From Acidobacteriota bacterium (GTDB taxonomy: Bacteria; Acidobacteriota; Vicinamibacteria; Vicinamibacterales; 2-12-FULL-66-21), in the NCBI GenBank assembly GCA_020200195.1, contig JAIVJE010000058.1, forward strand, positions 1-8,087: 8,087 bases of DNA, given 5' to 3'. The notes under the pieces were generated by a model. The model was not told where the DNA came from. It did not search any database and worked only from the letters and a program-made list of their open reading frames with translations. The translations under genes and the position numbers were made by a program. Positions 7,222 through 8,087 of this stretch are shown here, one piece after another (within the stretch, counting starts at the first letter, position 1; each line of letters begins with the position of its first letter).

Positions 7222-7227
7222 GGGAGG
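7222..7227 (+). promoter_or_regulatory. Strong Shine-Dalgarno of the OmpA-like gene
   Basis: GGGAGG ends 5 bases before the ATG at 7233 and fixes that start. It is the best ribosome binding site in the window. Its first two bases overlap the 10-bp palindrome CCGTTAACGG at 7214-7223. Confidence 0.8.
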
Positions 7228-7232
7228 ACAAG

Positions 7233-7898
7233 ATGAAGAAGTTTGCGTTCGCGATTCCAGTGCTCGCCCTCGCGCTAGGCAGCTCGACGGCGTGTGCAAC
7301 CAAGAAGTTCGTGAGGGGCCAGGTCACCGAGGTCGACCAGAAGGTCGAAGGCCTTTCGCGCTCGGTCGAAGAGAACCAGGAGCGCACCCGCGCGAACGAA
7401 GGCAAGATTGTCGAAGTCGACGCGAAGGCGCAGGCCGCGGGCCAGCGCGCCGACGCGGCCGGGCAGCGTGCGGACGAAGCCCGCGCGGCGGCAGCAGCGG
7501 TCAACACTCGTGCCGACGCGATCGAGACAGCCTCCAAGCGCCTCGTGTACGAGGTCGTCCTGAGCGAGGACAAGGGCAACTTCAAGTTCGGCCGCGCCAT
7601 CGTCCCGGACGAGGCGAAAGGTGAGCTCGATCAGCTCGTGACGACGCTGAAGGCCGAGCCGAAAGGCGCGTACATCGAGATCGAAGGCCACACGGACTCC
7701 GCCGGGGCGAAGGAAACCAATTACCGGCTGGGGCTCGAGCGCGCGGAGAACGTGAAGCGCTACCTGTATGAGCAGCACCAGGTGCCGCTCCACAAGATCA
7801 GCGTCATCAGCTACGGTGAGGAGAAGCCGGTCGCGCCGAACAAGACGCGCGACGGACGCGCACAGAACCGGCGCGTCGTCATCAAGATCCTCGCCTAA
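7233..7898 (+). CDS. OmpA/Pal-type peptidoglycan-binding protein with coiled-coil spacer
   Basis: This 221-residue envelope protein starts with a signal sequence (K2-K3, hydrophobic core 4-16) leading to STAC with C21. The cysteine suggests a lipoprotein, but the serine at -3 makes the lipobox imperfect. Residues about 31-103 form an alanine-rich heptad coiled coil, including a perfect tandem AAGQRAD at 68-81. The C-terminal OmpA domain (about 110-220) has GHTDSAG with D155 and R170, spaced 15 residues apart as are D271 and R286 in E. coli OmpA, which bind diaminopimelate in peptidoglycan; it ends with NRRVVIKIL. There is no beta-barrel, so the protein is better described as an Lpp/Pal-like tether between a membrane and the wall than as a porin. 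The ATG follows a strong Shine-Dalgarno (GGGAGG). The gene lies 45 bp after the VWFA gene and could share its transcript. Confidence 0.9.
   Translation: MKKFAFAIPVLALALGSSTACATKKFVRGQVTEVDQKVEGLSRSVEENQERTRANEGKIVEVDAKAQAAGQRADAAGQRADEARAAAAAVNTRADAIETASKRLVYEVVLSEDKGNFKFGRAIVPDEAKGELDQLVTTLKAEPKGAYIEIEGHTDSAGAKETNYRLGLERAENVKRYLYEQHQVPLHKISVISYGEEKPVAPNKTRDGRAQNRRVVIKILA
7434..7475 (+). repeat. Two tandem heptad repeats (AAGQRAD) in the OmpA-like coiled coil
   Basis: Two adjacent 21-base units encode the same seven residues, AAGQRAD, at protein positions 68-74 and 75-81. Five of the seven codons differ between units and every difference is a silent third-position change. The peptide is therefore kept while the DNA has diverged, which fits a selected coiled-coil heptad and argues against a very recent duplication. 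Confidence 0.7.
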
Positions 7899-7900
7899 GA

Positions 7901-7916
7901 GCGGCGCAGCGGCCGC
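7901..7916 (+). terminator. Weak hairpin after the OmpA-like stop
   Basis: GCGGC (7901-7905) and GCCGC (7912-7916) form a 5-bp stem with a 6-base loop two bases after the stop codon. A second short stem (GAGG 7917-7920 with CCTC 7925-7928) follows. There is no real T-run, so at best this is a weak or factor-assisted terminator. Confidence 0.25.
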
Positions 7917-7952
7917 GAGGCCTTCCTCCCGTCATGGGGGGTCCCGCGCGCG

Positions 7953-8087
7953 TTATTGTCCACCCGTTAGCTCAACGGCTGCGGTCGACCGGGGGCGGAT
8001 CGCATCGCCATATCCGGGCTGGTCCGGTACGGCGCTCACGATCAACGTCAGCACTTTCGCAGGGTGCTTCCGCGTTCCGCCTCCGGT
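7953..8087 (-). CDS. Possible C-terminus of a gene cut by the right edge
   Basis: On the minus strand one frame is open from the window end for 44 codons to a TAA at 7955-7953. Its end reads VLTLIVSAVPDQPGYGD and closes with AVELTGGQ. I do not recognise it. Third positions are only moderately GC-rich, and a plus-strand frame across the same stretch is also open, so this may be non-coding. It would converge on the OmpA-like gene with a gap of 54 bp. Confidence 0.2.
   Translation of the reverse strand, partial: TGGGTRKHPAKVLTLIVSAVPDQPGYGDAIRPRSTAAVELTGGQ

Noticed and set aside
7962..7990. Stretch resembling a tRNA D-arm (GTTAGCTCAACGG)
   Set aside because: No matching acceptor stem, anticodon arm or T-loop motif can be placed around it.
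1..8087. Search for CRISPR, insertion sequences, att sites, toxin-antitoxin or phage-defence genes
   Set aside because: No regularly spaced repeats, transposase motifs, terminal inverted repeats or defence-type domains were seen.

Overview
This is a GC-rich bacterial window, densely coded, with no mobile element, CRISPR array, rRNA or tRNA that I can support. The best taxonomic clue is the secreted VWFA protein at 6195-7187, whose layout matches the 'VWFA-related Acidobacterial domain' family. The GC-rich codon use and the mannosyltransferase-like membrane protein at the left edge fit Acidobacteriota too, but the assignment is an inference from gene families.

Layout: a plus-strand membrane glycosyltransferase-like gene enters from the left edge and ends at 994, its stop codon overlapping the stop of the next, convergent gene. 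Positions 991-6093 (or 6117) hold five minus-strand genes. Read in transcription order they are an AlaA-like class I aminotransferase, an AI-2E family transporter, a small DUF5658-like membrane protein, an alpha-oxoamine synthase of the glycine C-acetyltransferase (Kbl) type, and a membrane-anchored SpoIIE/RsbU-type PP2C phosphatase. Two pairs look translationally coupled: aminotransferase-transporter (2 bp apart, TTG start) and kbl-phosphatase (1 bp apart, GTG start). The kbl and aminotransferase genes each have a -10-like hexamer only 8-9 bp before an ATG and no Shine-Dalgarno, which suggests leaderless transcripts.

A short divergent intergenic region (about 6094-6194) separates this cluster from two plus-strand envelope genes: the secreted VWFA protein with a complete MIDAS metal site, then an OmpA/Pal-type peptidoglycan-binding protein with a long coiled-coil spacer. 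The last 189 bases hold a weak hairpin and possibly the C-terminus of a minus-strand gene running off the right edge.

The genes do not form an obvious single pathway. The minus-strand block mixes amino-acid metabolism (alanine/pyruvate transamination; glycine plus acetyl-CoA chemistry), membrane transport and a signalling phosphatase. The plus-strand right end is an envelope module. Nothing here is a clear new system. The points most worth a second look are the kbl-phosphatase coupling, the sensorless membrane-anchored phosphatase, the leaderless promoter pattern, an antisense-facing terminator-like hairpin at 3374-3408, and the conserved heptad repeat in the OmpA-like protein.
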